A DNA stretch of 64,000 nucleotides from Candidatus Methanomethylicota archaeon (GTDB lineage: Archaea > Thermoproteota > Methanomethylicia > Methanomethylicales > Methanomethylicaceae), in assembly GCA_029887765.1 (NCBI GenBank), contig JARXPF010000003.1, positions 62,001-126,000 of the forward strand. The letters are read 5' to 3'. The notes beneath the pieces are model-generated. The model was not told the origin of the DNA and did no database searches. It saw only the letters and a list, made by a program, of their open reading frames with translations. Positions 56,183-64,000 of this stretch are shown here, one piece after another. Made by a program: the position numbers and the translations under genes. Each line of letters starts with the position of its first letter. Within the stretch, counting starts at the first letter, position 1.

Positions 56183-58051
56183 TTATAACCTCAAGATATG
56201 TGCATTTGTAATTTCTGAAATTAACTCAATGTAGTTTGGTGATGGATCAAGAGCCCTTGTTCTTGTATCGTAAATCTCGAGCTTTATCCCTTCTTTTGCT
56301 ATTAAACTACAAATTTTTTTTAAATCGTCCTCAATACTGCCTGAGATTGATACATTCGCCTTTCCATCACTGATTAGAATTCCATTCACTTTGACATTCC
56401 TCTTTTTCATTCTCTTTGCAATACTTAGTAATCTAAGAAGTGCTGAAGCAAGAGGTGTCCTTCCTCCTGTTGGAATCCTATCGATAGCATCAAAAACCTC
56501 CTCATACTTCCTTGTTGGATTAACAACCACCTTTGCTTCATTACCATTGAAAACGATTAGCGAAAGCAAATCTCTACGCTGATAAGAATTTTCAACAATC
56601 TTTTTTGCAATCCCTTTTGCTATGCTTATCCTTTTCTGCAAAGCCATACTTCCGCTTGAGTCAAGCAAGATTGCAGTTAACTTAGGAGCTCTTGCTCTTC
56701 TCACATTTATCCTTATATCTTCATCCCTTATCTCCAAAGGATAGCCCCTGAGCACTGCTGAATTTAGAGTTGCAAAGAAATTTATGTCTTCCACACCCTT
56801 AATTGGTAGTGTATATGAAATAGGGATGCCTAAAGGTTTTCCAATCAATGTTAGCCTACAATCCCTTGAACTTCCAGTATTTTTGCCCTCCTCTTTACAG
56901 CATCTTTTTTCGAGTTCAACGTTCACAGCTTCAAACCTTGTTTCAGAGTTTCCCATAGAGTAATTATCCTTTTGCTGATTTGTTCTTCCCCCCTCCATAG
57001 TCTCGTTTTCCGATCTCTGTTTACTGATAAATTTCTCTTGTTTCTGTGATATCTGAGGCTTTTGGAACATTTTTGATTTCAGTCTGTGTGGTAGTGTTAG
57101 TTCCATAGCCTTGTTTAGATCTTCTATGCTCACTCTCTTTCTTCCATTGAATGCTGCAATTGCTTTTGCTGCTTTAACAGTAGTTATCTCCGCTCTATGC
57201 GTTTTTATGCCAAGTTGGATGATCGTTTCTGCGAGAATTTTCAAAAGATCTTCTTCAATCTCAACCTCATCAAGAATTTTCTTTGCATTAACAATTGAGT
57301 CTCTCAGTTTTTCATCCCATTTTCTATATTTTTCATAAAAACCCTGTGGATCTCTCTGAAATTCTATGACTCTTTTAACTATCTCTATTCTTTCTTCAAT
57401 ATTTTGTGAAGCCTCTATTGCCACAAACATCCCAAATCTATCCAATAACTGTGGTCTTAGCTCTCCTTCCTCTGGATTCATTGAGCCAACGAGTATAAAC
57501 TTACTTGGATGCTTCAAAGAAATTCCCTCTCTCTCAATAAAGTTCCAACCCATTGCTGCTGAATCGAGTAAAACGTCTGCAATGTAATCTTCGAGCAAGT
57601 TTACTTCATCGATATAAAGAATGTTTCTATTCGCTTCTGCGAGAATTCCAGGTTGCAAAGCTCTTATGCCTTCCTTCAATGCCTTACTTATTTCGATTGT
57701 TCCAACAAGTCTGTCGAGGGTTACACTTAGTGGTAGATTTATTACTCTCATCTTCCGTTTTGCGATCTTAATTTCGTCTCGTTTAGCTTTTTCTTTACAA
57801 CTATTACACATCTCTGCAATGTTGTATGGATTGCAGTTGAAAGGACAATCTTCAATGACTTCTATTTCAGGTAAAACTTGTGAAAAAGCTCTGACCATTG
57901 TCGACTTTCCTGTGCCTTTATCACCACTAAGCAAAACTCCGCCAATAGTTGGATCTATTGCATTACAAATTAATGCAAGCTTAGCCTTTTCTTGTCCAAC
58001 TATTGCTGAAAATGGGAAAAAGATCACTTCCTCAAAAATTGCAATTTTCAT
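56183..58051 (-). CDS. Fused ChlI-ChlD type chelatase AAA+/vWA subunit
   Basis: 622 residues. AAA+ domain first: Walker [11 protein letters not shown], Walker [11 protein letters not shown] and the arginine-containing LLDRFGMFV; within it a four-Cys insert CPFNC ... CNSC at about residues 67-84. A polar linker (about 330-400) leads to a vWA domain with MIDAS motif LDSSGSM and a [11 protein letters not shown] segment. Energises metal insertion by CobN-type large subunits. Overlaps cobN part 2 by 4 nt (ATGA). In many archaea the I and D parts are similarly fused. Confidence 0.9.
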   Translation of the reverse strand: MKIAIFEEVIFFPFSAIVGQEKAKLALICNAIDPTIGGVLLSGDKGTGKSTMVRAFSQVLPEIEVIEDCPFNCNPYNIAEMCNSCKEKAKRDEIKIAKRKMRVINLPLSVTLDRLVGTIEISKALKEGIRALQPGILAEANRNILYIDEVNLLEDYIADVLLDSAAMGWNFIEREGISLKHPSKFILVGSMNPEEGELRPQLLDRFGMFVAIEASQNIEERIEIVKRVIEFQRDPQGFYEKYRKWDEKLRDSIVNAKKILDEVEIEEDLLKILAETIIQLGIKTHRAEITTVKAAKAIAAFNGRKRVSIEDLNKAMELTLPHRLKSKMFQKPQISQKQEKFISKQRSENETMEGGRTNQQKDNYSMGNSETRFEAVNVELEKRCCKEEGKNTGSSRDCRLTLIGKPLGIPISYTLPIKGVEDINFFATLNSAVLRGYPLEIRDEDIRINVRRARAPKLTAILLDSSGSMALQKRISIAKGIAKKIVENSYQRRDLLSLIVFNGNEAKVVVNPTRKYEEVFDAIDRIPTGGRTPLASALLRLLSIAKRMKKRNVKVNGILISDGKANVSISGSIEDDLKKICSLIAKEGIKLEIYDTRTRALDPSPNYIELISEITNAHILRL

Positions 58052-59538
58052 TTTACCACCTCAAAAGCTTTTTCCAATTCTTTCAAATTCTCCTTCCAAT
58101 CTTCAATATCTTCATAATTCAAGAATCTAATTTCTCCACCTTGAACATCACCAATAAGATCTTCTTCAAGAATTCCCTCAATTTCAGCATAAATTTCTCT
58201 GATTCTTCTCAATTTTTCATCATTTGTTTTCCAAAGTCCTCTTTTATTTGCTTCCACAAGCCTTCTTACAATCTCTTCTAAGGCATAAACGTTGTTTTCA
58301 ATGAAGAATTTTTTCATTTCCTCACTTAAAACATACTTCTCAGCAATCTCATCAAAAACCCAGTCTTCGATAAGCTTTGTTGTCGCAGACCAGCCGTAAA
58401 GGTGAAGAATTTTCTTAGAAAACTCATTAGCTCCTCTATAACCATGCTTTTTCATCTCTTCAATCCAGTAATCATTTAGAAGTTTTGCTCTCACAATCCT
58501 TTCGATCTCATTCTTAATCTCTCTGATCTCAGCATTAGTTATCTCTCTAGTGTCAACTATAATTATTTCAGGTTCTTTGCCTTTAACTTCTTTTACTGTA
58601 TTGTAGAAACCACCTTGATATGAGAAGTAACAACAGCAATTTAATAAATCATGTTCATCGCTTATATGATTTCTTGTAATAACTTCAATGTTTTTTAAAT
58701 TCAAGATTAAAGCTTCAGGAGAGAATTCACCTCTGAATTTATCGCCATAAGCATAAGCACTCCAATGAATCCAAACTTTTGCAAGATCTTTATTACTTTT
58801 CCATGCAGAAGCTTCAATGGCATAATTAACTCCAGCTCCATAAGCTCCAGGCTTGCATCCCCAAACTCTGCATTTTGCAAATTCCTCACTTACTCCAAGC
58901 TTTGAAAGCTTTTCTATTTGTTCCAAATAATGCTTTTTTACGAAATTCATTTCTAAAGGCTCATCTAAGGCAATGACTTTTGTAACTGCTTTTTGGATAA
59001 GTTCAATGTAATTTGGCAAAGTATCTCTAACAATTCCAGTTATTCTGACACAAACGTCTATTCTCGGTCTTTTAAGCTCCTCAATAGGAATTACTTCAAT
59101 TTCCTTAACAGCATTCTTGACCCAAATTGGTCGAACTCCAAGAAGGTAAAGGATTTGTGCTAATTGCTCTCCATCAGCTTTATAAGCATCGATGCTCCAA
59201 AGCCAATGTCCAACACTTTCTGGCCATTTTCCATGTTTTTCGAAATAGTGGACAAGTAACTTTTTAGCAGTCTTTACACCTATTTCCCATGCAAATTTCG
59301 TTGGCAATGCAGTTGGATCTACGCCATAGAAGTTTCTTCCAGTGGGTAAAATATCAATCTTACCCCTCGTTAAAGAACCAGAGGCACCGGGTTCCACGTA
59401 ATTTCCAGAAAGGGCTAAAAAGAAGTTTTCGTATTCCTTTAAAGCTTTTATCCTTTTTGCTATCTCCAAAGCTCGTTTAAAAGCATTTAAGACCTTATCA
59501 TTGACTTCAAACTTAAACTGACTTTTCAATTCGAGCAA
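58048..59538 (-). CDS. cobN: CobN-type chelatase large subunit, C-terminal part
   Basis: 496 residues, TTG start. Corresponds to the last ~40 percent of Cob[31 protein letters not shown], then [37 protein letters not shown] and [12 protein letters not shown] near the end. CobN binds the tetrapyrrole and inserts cobalt (or a related metal). This frame overlaps the N-terminal part by 26 bases in a different phase, so the protein is either two polypeptides or joined by a frameshift. No residues seem missing between the halves. Confidence 0.88.
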   Translation of the reverse strand: MLELKSQFKFEVNDKVLNAFKRALEIAKRIKALKEYENFFLALSGNYVEPGASGSLTRGKIDILPTGRNFYGVDPTALPTKFAWEIGVKTAKKLLVHYFEKHGKWPESVGHWLWSIDAYKADGEQLAQILYLLGVRPIWVKNAVKEIEVIPIEELKRPRIDVCVRITGIVRDTLPNYIELIQKAVTKVIALDEPLEMNFVKKHYLEQIEKLSKLGVSEEFAKCRVWGCKPGAYGAGVNYAIEASAWKSNKDLAKVWIHWSAYAYGDKFRGEFSPEALILNLKNIEVITRNHISDEHDLLNCCCYFSYQGGFYNTVKEVKGKEPEIIIVDTREITNAEIREIKNEIERIVRAKLLNDYWIEEMKKHGYRGANEFSKKILHLYGWSATTKLIEDWVFDEIAEKYVLSEEMKKFFIENNVYALEEIVRRLVEANKRGLWKTNDEKLRRIREIYAEIEGILEEDLIGDVQGGEIRFLNYEDIEDWKENLKELEKAFEVVK

Positions 59539-61825
59539 GTTTTATCACCTCTTCATTAAGGATTTTTTCAATTAACTCTGGCTCAACTTCTTCAATGTTC
59601 ATTTTCAGCAACTTTCTAAGCATGTTAACAGCAAGCTTATGCAAAAAACTTAGGGTTTGAGAATTTGTAATTCCTAAAGCGTTCACCTCGCTTGGATTTT
59701 GTTTTAGCTCTTCGTAATTAAAACCTAGAGCTTCAGCAAGAATCCTTCTAATTGATGGAAATTCTGGAGTATCGAATGCCATTATTGTTGCGATGTAATC
59801 TGCAAGCTTTTCCTCTCTTAGACTTCCAAAGATGTGAAGTCCAGATTCTATTTGAGTCTCTTTAACTGTGGTTAGATAATTATGAATCTCTTCTATTGCT
59901 CTATCTTTGTGGAACCTTATATTTACTTTTTCAGCTTTTTCAACAATTTCTTCATAGATTTTCTCAGCTCTTAAAACTTCTCCTAAATTCTTTGCATTTT
60001 TGTATTGAGCAATGAGATTTTCAAGATCTTCAAAGACTTCAGCAAGTTCCATTGGTGGATAAAGGTGGTCTATTATTGTAGCATAACTCCTCCGTTTTGC
60101 AATCATTCCTTCCATTGGATTTGAAACTGCGTAAATATAGACATGAGGAGCATTATCAATACTTATCTCTGGCCAGCATGAAGGAGATAGACCAACTCCT
60201 TTACCTGGACGAAATTCAAGATAGCCATGGGTTCCAAAGTGGATCAATAAATCTGCTTTGAAAACTCTTGTTAACCATCTATAGACTGCAAACCATTGAT
60301 GTGGTGGAGTTATTGTTGGTTCATGAAGAATTCTACAAACACTTCCATCACAAACACTACCAGTACAACCGAACTTTGGCTGAGTCAAGACAACGACATT
60401 TCCAAATCTAAGCCCTGGGATTACGAATTTGCCTTCATAAACCATTCCTACGAATTCCTTCTTAATTTTTTTCTCAAGAACATCCTTTGGATCTCCCCAA
60501 TCTTTCAGAAGTTTATTCTTCACATCTTCTGACAATTCATTTAGCCAAGTGGAGTAGGTTTCATAATCAACGAAATCAAGGACTCCGCCTTTTGCAATAA
60601 TTTCTTCAATACTTGTCCATCTGAATTCACTTATCGCTTTCCTTTCTAAGAACATCTTTATGAGCTCTTTTCCATCATTGGGAATATTTTCAACAAAGTA
60701 GCCATTTTCCTTTAGCTTTTTAAGCAATCTAACAACACTCTCTGGCACGTCTAAGCCAAAACCAACGCCTATATTTGCCTCAACGCCTTTACATGGTGGA
60801 TTTATTAGAACAATTGCAATCCTTCTCTCTTCAGGCTTTTTCTTCCTGATTTCAATCCATTTTCTCACTCTTTTAGCAATGAATTCTGCATGGGGATCGA
60901 AAGTGACGTATTTTCTCGATCCATAATATTCAAATTCAGAAAAGATATAGGTAATGGGTTCAATCAATCCATCGAGCTCTGGCAAAATAATGCTGAAAAC
61001 CTGGCTGAGGTAATCTATTGAGTCGGAATTTTTCCATTCTTCAACGCTTTGATAGAAAGAGGTCACTGGATTTATTATTGGTACATTCAAATTCTTTAAC
61101 AATTCTATTTCACCTTTAGTGAATAGTGAAAAAGGTGTTAGATTCACAATTGTTTCAACCAATCGATTTCCTTTTTTGAAAAAGAACTTCTTTATAGTTT
61201 CCTCAATACCTGGAATTTCTATTCGCTCATTTTGATATTTTTTTGTAAAAACCGCTATTACTCCAAGCCCCTGAGCTTCAATTGCCTTTATGAGTTTTTC
61301 AACATGCTCTGTTGCTTTGTAGAGTATATGGTCTCTGTAGAAAAGGATTCCAACTAAGGGCGATCTTGCATATACTTTAAGATAATCTTCAACATCTTCA
61401 AATAAACCCAGCTTTGGATGGTAAATTCCATGCCATGGAATTCTCACAACTTCTGGAACTTCTACATCAAGCCCAAGACATCTTAAGATTAGGCGAATTA
61501 ACCCTCTGAAATTCTCTTTGCCACCACTTATCCAAAATTCATGAGCTTTAAGCAGAAGGTTGGCTGGACATTTAGATGGGATTTCGGGACAGATTGAGAA
61601 TACAATTTTACCCTGTAGGACTTTTTCGAATTCTGCAGGAATTTCTCCAAAGTGAGAATAAACAAATATAGCATTCGCAGTATTTATTTCTTCGATATGT
61701 TTAAGACAATCAGCCGGAGTTGTAACTATAAATTTAAAGTTGTACTTTAGCGATTCTTCTTCAAGAACTTCCCTTAGTGTTGGAATTGCTATAGAATTAT
61801 AGCCAATTATAAAAGCAATTCTCAT
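59513..61825 (-). CDS. cobN: CobN-type chelatase large subunit, N-terminal part
   Basis: 770 residues, ATG with AAAGGTGAT upstream. CobN/ChlH motifs: PKFGCTGSVCDGSVCRILHEP, HFGTHGYLEFRPGKGVGLSP, NPMEGMIAKRRSYATIIDH. With the C-terminal part the total is 1266 residues, normal for CobN. The frame ends at TAA shortly after the point where the C-terminal frame starts. First large gene of the operon; two NikR-like inverted repeats lie upstream. Whether the product serves cobalamin or another tetrapyrrole is not shown. Confidence 0.9.
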   Translation of the reverse strand: MRIAFIIGYNSIAIPTLREVLEEESLKYNFKFIVTTPADCLKHIEEINTANAIFVYSHFGEIPAEFEKVLQGKIVFSICPEIPSKCPANLLLKAHEFWISGGKENFRGLIRLILRCLGLDVEVPEVVRIPWHGIYHPKLGLFEDVEDYLKVYARSPLVGILFYRDHILYKATEHVEKLIKAIEAQGLGVIAVFTKKYQNERIEIPGIEETIKKFFFKKGNRLVETIVNLTPFSLFTKGEIELLKNLNVPIINPVTSFYQSVEEWKNSDSIDYLSQVFSIILPELDGLIEPITYIFSEFEYYGSRKYVTFDPHAEFIAKRVRKWIEIRKKKPEERRIAIVLINPPCKGVEANIGVGFGLDVPESVVRLLKKLKENGYFVENIPNDGKELIKMFLERKAISEFRWTSIEEIIAKGGVLDFVDYETYSTWLNELSEDVKNKLLKDWGDPKDVLEKKIKKEFVGMVYEGKFVIPGLRFGNVVVLTQPKFGCTGSVCDGSVCRILHEPTITPPHQWFAVYRWLTRVFKADLLIHFGTHGYLEFRPGKGVGLSPSCWPEISIDNAPHVYIYAVSNPMEGMIAKRRSYATIIDHLYPPMELAEVFEDLENLIAQYKNAKNLGEVLRAEKIYEEIVEKAEKVNIRFHKDRAIEEIHNYLTTVKETQIESGLHIFGSLREEKLADYIATIMAFDTPEFPSIRRILAEALGFNYEELKQNPSEVNALGITNSQTLSFLHKLAVNMLRKLLKMNIEEVEPELIEKILNEEVIKLARIEKSV

Positions 61826-61887
61826 TTTATCACCTTTGGAACAACAAATCTGAAGTCATTAACACTAAACAACTCTTTTTTTATCAC
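61822..61887 (-). CDS. Possible 21-residue leader peptide of the cobN operon
   Basis: GTG 61887 opens a short frame, MIKKELFSVNDF then RFVVPKVIK, whose stop overlaps the cobN ATG as ATGA. It lies entirely between operator 1 and cobN and has AAGG directly upstream. ATGA coupling is the same junction used by real genes here. It may be a leader peptide, the end of a decayed gene, or chance. Confidence 0.35.
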   Translation of the reverse strand: MIKKELFSVNDFRFVVPKVIK

Positions 61888-61890
61888 CTT

Positions 61891-61918
61891 GTAATACTTT
61901 TTGCTAAAAAAGTATTAC
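61891..61918. promoter_or_regulatory. NikR-like operator 1 (GTAATAC-N14-GTATTAC)
   Basis: Perfect 7-bp arms separated by 14 bp, and the palindrome extends inward through the T5/A5 runs. It lies 66 bp upstream of cobN, about where transcription from the minus-strand AT box near 61930 would begin, so a bound protein would repress. The arm form and N14 spacing resemble nickel-responsive NikR sites reported for archaea and some bacteria (as I recall GTGTTAC-N14/15-GTAACAC). Confidence 0.7.
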
Positions 61919-62476
<558 letters not shown>

Positions 62477-62573
62477 ACTTTATTATTTTGAAAGAATATC
62501 TCTTTTTTAAATTTTTTGAAATACCATAAATAAATTTAATTCCTCGATCTATAATTTTCTATTAGGGTTAAAA

Positions 62574-63071
62574 ATGATTAATGATATTGAGGAATTATTA
62601 CAAGAAATAATTAATTACTATAATAAACATCCAAAAGGATGGAGATTTGTATCTGATAATAAAGGTAATGTAATTGTTATCGGACCTGATGTTGGTTATC
62701 AATTAAAATTAATGATGATTAATCCTAATGAGAGCATTGGCATTGGTACAAAAATTACAAATTTAGAATCAATTAAGAATATATTTAAAATAGAATTTGA
62801 TGCTGGTTTTAGAATATTAGATGAATCAGCATTAAATACTTTAATTTCTGGAAAATTTTCTAATAATTTTATATTAAAATTATTAGAAAAAGAACCCTCT
62901 CCTTTAAATGAATTAGATAAAGGAAAAGCAATTCTTGGAGGGCCATTCTTACTTCATCCTGATATAAGAATGATATCAAAATCTCAACAAAAACTTGAAG
63001 AAAAATTAACTATGGAATTGAATAAATTATTTAGAATGAAATATCCACATAGAGCAAATATTTATTGGTGA
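62574..63071 (+). CDS. Conserved-looking protein of unknown function
   Basis: 165 residues, ATG start with agggtt upstream. Soluble alpha/beta protein: helix at start (IEELLQEIINYYNKHPKGWRF), a strand pair VIVIGPDVGYQLKLMMI, FDAGFRILDESALNTLISG, and GGPFLLHPDIRMISKSQQ before the last helix. No Cys, no membrane segment. I do not recognise the family. Its stop overlaps the ribosome binding site of the next gene, so it is co-transcribed with the glutaredoxin-like protein. Confidence 0.7.
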   Translation: MINDIEELLQEIINYYNKHPKGWRFVSDNKGNVIVIGPDVGYQLKLMMINPNESIGIGTKITNLESIKNIFKIEFDAGFRILDESALNTLISGKFSNNFILKLLEKEPSPLNELDKGKAILGGPFLLHPDIRMISKSQQKLEEKLTMELNKLFRMKYPHRANIYW

Positions 63072-63076
63072 TAATT

Positions 63077-63358
63077 TTGAAAAATAAAATAAAATTATAT
63101 AAAAGTCCAAATTGTATTAAATGCTCAATAGCAAAATTTATTATTCAAAGAATTTTAATTAATAAAGGATTATCTTATAATGAATTTGTTGAAGAAAAAG
63201 ATGTAGAAAAAAATAGTGAAGCTATGGCTGAATTATTAATGCATGACACTCTCAATACTCCATTAATTATAATTGGTAATTATATTTTAAAAAATGAAGA
63301 TGCAACTAAAGAACAATTAATAAAAGAAGCAATTGAAAATTGGTTAAGGGAATCATAA
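63077..63358 (+). CDS. Glutaredoxin/thioredoxin-like protein
   Basis: 93 residues from TTG 63077 with GGTGAT upstream; the frame is open from 63065. Short thioredoxin fold: KIKLYKSPNCIKCSIAKFI with a CIKC redox pair, VEEKDVEKN, a cis-Pro in TLNTPLIIIGN, and a C-terminal helix. Likely a dithiol oxidoreductase; substrate unknown. Its stop nearly abuts the next small gene. Confidence 0.85.
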   Translation: MKNKIKLYKSPNCIKCSIAKFIIQRILINKGLSYNEFVEEKDVEKNSEAMAELLMHDTLNTPLIIIGNYILKNEDATKEQLIKEAIENWLRES

Positions 63359-63508
63359 TTGAAGTGTAAAGATTGTGAATATTGGTATGGGGCAGATGAT
63401 AATGATTATGGTCCATGTAGTATAAAACATGCTAGAGGAGATAAAAAATTTATTACACATGGATTTCATGAGTGTGATGAATTTGAAAATAAGGAAAGCA
63501 ATACATGA
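63359..63508 (+). CDS. 49-residue Cys/His-rich protein
   Basis: TTG 63359, overlapping the previous gene's end. Product: MKCKDCEYWYGADD, then a GPCSIKHARGD segment, HGFHECDEFENK. Cys3, Cys6, Cys20 and Cys39 with nearby His could bind metal or an Fe-S cluster. Located right after a glutaredoxin-like gene, so redox or metal binding is plausible. Overlaps the next gene by about 30 bp. Confidence 0.7.
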   Translation: MKCKDCEYWYGADDNDYGPCSIKHARGDKKFITHGFHECDEFENKESNT

Positions 63509-64000
63509 AGATTATGAAGATTTAGTAAAACTTTCAAATGAAGTTAATTGGAATTATGAAATTAATGATTTTATATTAATGGAAAAATCTGGAATTTCAA
63601 AAACATTAATAGTAGAAGAATCTGATATTATTGGAATGATTACAATATTTGATTATGGTAAAATTGGATGGATATCTAATTTAATAGTAAAAGAAGATTG
63701 GCGAGGAAAAGGAATAGGTAAATTATTATTAAAAGAAGCTATAAAATTACTTAATAATAAAAAAACCATTGCTCTTTTTTCAAAACAAGAATCTATAGAA
63801 TTTTATTTAAAAAATGGATTTAAAATAGATAGAGAATTTTATTTTGCAAAACTTAATAATAAATTTAAAAATAATAAAAATGAATTTAAAAAAAGTGATT
63901 GGGATGATATTATACATATAATGGATTTCTTATGCTTTGGTTATGAAAGACTTCCTTTACTTAAACTTATGGTTAATAATGGTTATGTATTAAAAAGAGG
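63477..64000 (+). CDS. GNAT-family acetyltransferase (partial, runs off the right edge)
   Basis: At least 174 codons from ATG 63477; TTG 63483 is an alternative start. N-terminal GNAT domain: NLKIRKAIHEDYEDLVKLS, WISNLIVKEDWRGKGIGKLL with the acetyl-CoA loop RGKGIG, and SIEFYLKNGFKIDREFYF. A second domain begins around residue 135 (KSDWDDIIHIMDFLCFGYERLP) as in two-domain GNAT proteins. Acceptor unknown. Confidence 0.82.
   Translation, partial: MNLKIRKAIHEDYEDLVKLSNEVNWNYEINDFILMEKSGISKTLIVEESDIIGMITIFDYGKIGWISNLIVKEDWRGKGIGKLLLKEAIKLLNNKKTIALFSKQESIEFYLKNGFKIDREFYFAKLNNKFKNNKNEFKKSDWDDIIHIMDFLCFGYERLPLLKLMVNNGYVLKR

Noticed and set aside
57553-58281. Several plus-strand ORFs opposite the chelatase genes
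   Set aside because: Low-complexity hydrophobic readings of the antisense of strong conserved genes; shadows.

Overview
The window reads as a chromosomal segment of a hyperthermophilic archaeon with a very AT-rich genome. The evidence is a reverse gyrase at the left edge, archaeal translation and tRNA-modification genes (aIF2-beta, NMD3, diphthine synthase, Taw1, e-MtaB), glycerol-1-phosphate dehydrogenase, proteasome beta subunits, aCPSF1, and tRNA genes with archaeal introns. One tRNA-Lys intron sits at a non-canonical place in the anticodon stem. One of two proteasome beta subunits lacks the catalytic Thr1. A SepRS gene (tRNA-dependent cysteine synthesis) and hypC/hypD are present. Together these fit a TACK/Thermoproteota-type lineage with some methanogen-like traits; this placement is inference.

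Layout. 1-12.8 kb: reverse gyrase (partial), nmd3-DUF424-aIF2b operon, metG-PHP-mtaB, a MoaD/MIP18 pair, the glycine decarboxylase pair gcvPA/gcvPB, AmrS-type radical SAM and a KaiC-like ATPase. 12.9-13.6 kb: tRNA-Thr(UGU), intron-containing tRNA-Met and a tiny zinc-ribbon gene. 13.6-22.6 kb: MFS transporter, a ferredoxin/radical-SAM fusion, a sugar dehydrogenase, an inserted FkbM methyltransferase island flanked by a 23-bp direct repeat, two TenA proteins, a glycosyltransferase and a sugar epimerase. 22.6-27 kb: a large repeat-built surface protein without a membrane anchor, followed by a coiled-coil, membrane-anchored partner. This looks like a two-component S-layer with its own strong promoter and a 5' hairpin. 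27-34 kb: rpiA, EamA transporter, thiL, radical SAM-HhH protein, uppP, dphB, ribL. Here tRNA-Thr(CGU) and tRNA-Lys(CUU) overlap the ends of protein genes in antisense. 33.7-38.7 kb: a tight minus-strand operon psmB-taw1-translin-sepS-nfi-ribK. 38.7-54.5 kb: dense housekeeping genes, including NOG1, rtcA, ogt, nadM, hypC/D, egsA, psmB-aCPSF1, PAC2, pdxS/pdxT.

54.5-62.4 kb is an accessory island. It has visibly different base and codon use, is flanked by decayed DNA, and abuts the 3' end of tRNA-Glu. It encodes a metal-chelatase system: a CobN large subunit split into two overlapping reading frames, a fused ChlI-ChlD AAA+/vWA protein and a gate-domain membrane protein. Two perfect inverted repeats with the same 7-14-7 layout upstream resemble NikR-type nickel-responsive operators. 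A 21-codon leader ORF precedes the operon and a truncated PIN-like remnant follows it. The right edge (62.5-64 kb) returns to native composition with small redox/Cys-rich proteins and a partial GNAT acetyltransferase.

Gene ends are packed tightly. Most convergent pairs overlap by 8-50 bp, and many operon neighbours share ATGA/TTGA junctions. Start codons are often GTG or TTG preceded by a GGTG/GGAGG ribosome binding site; I moved several starts on that basis.
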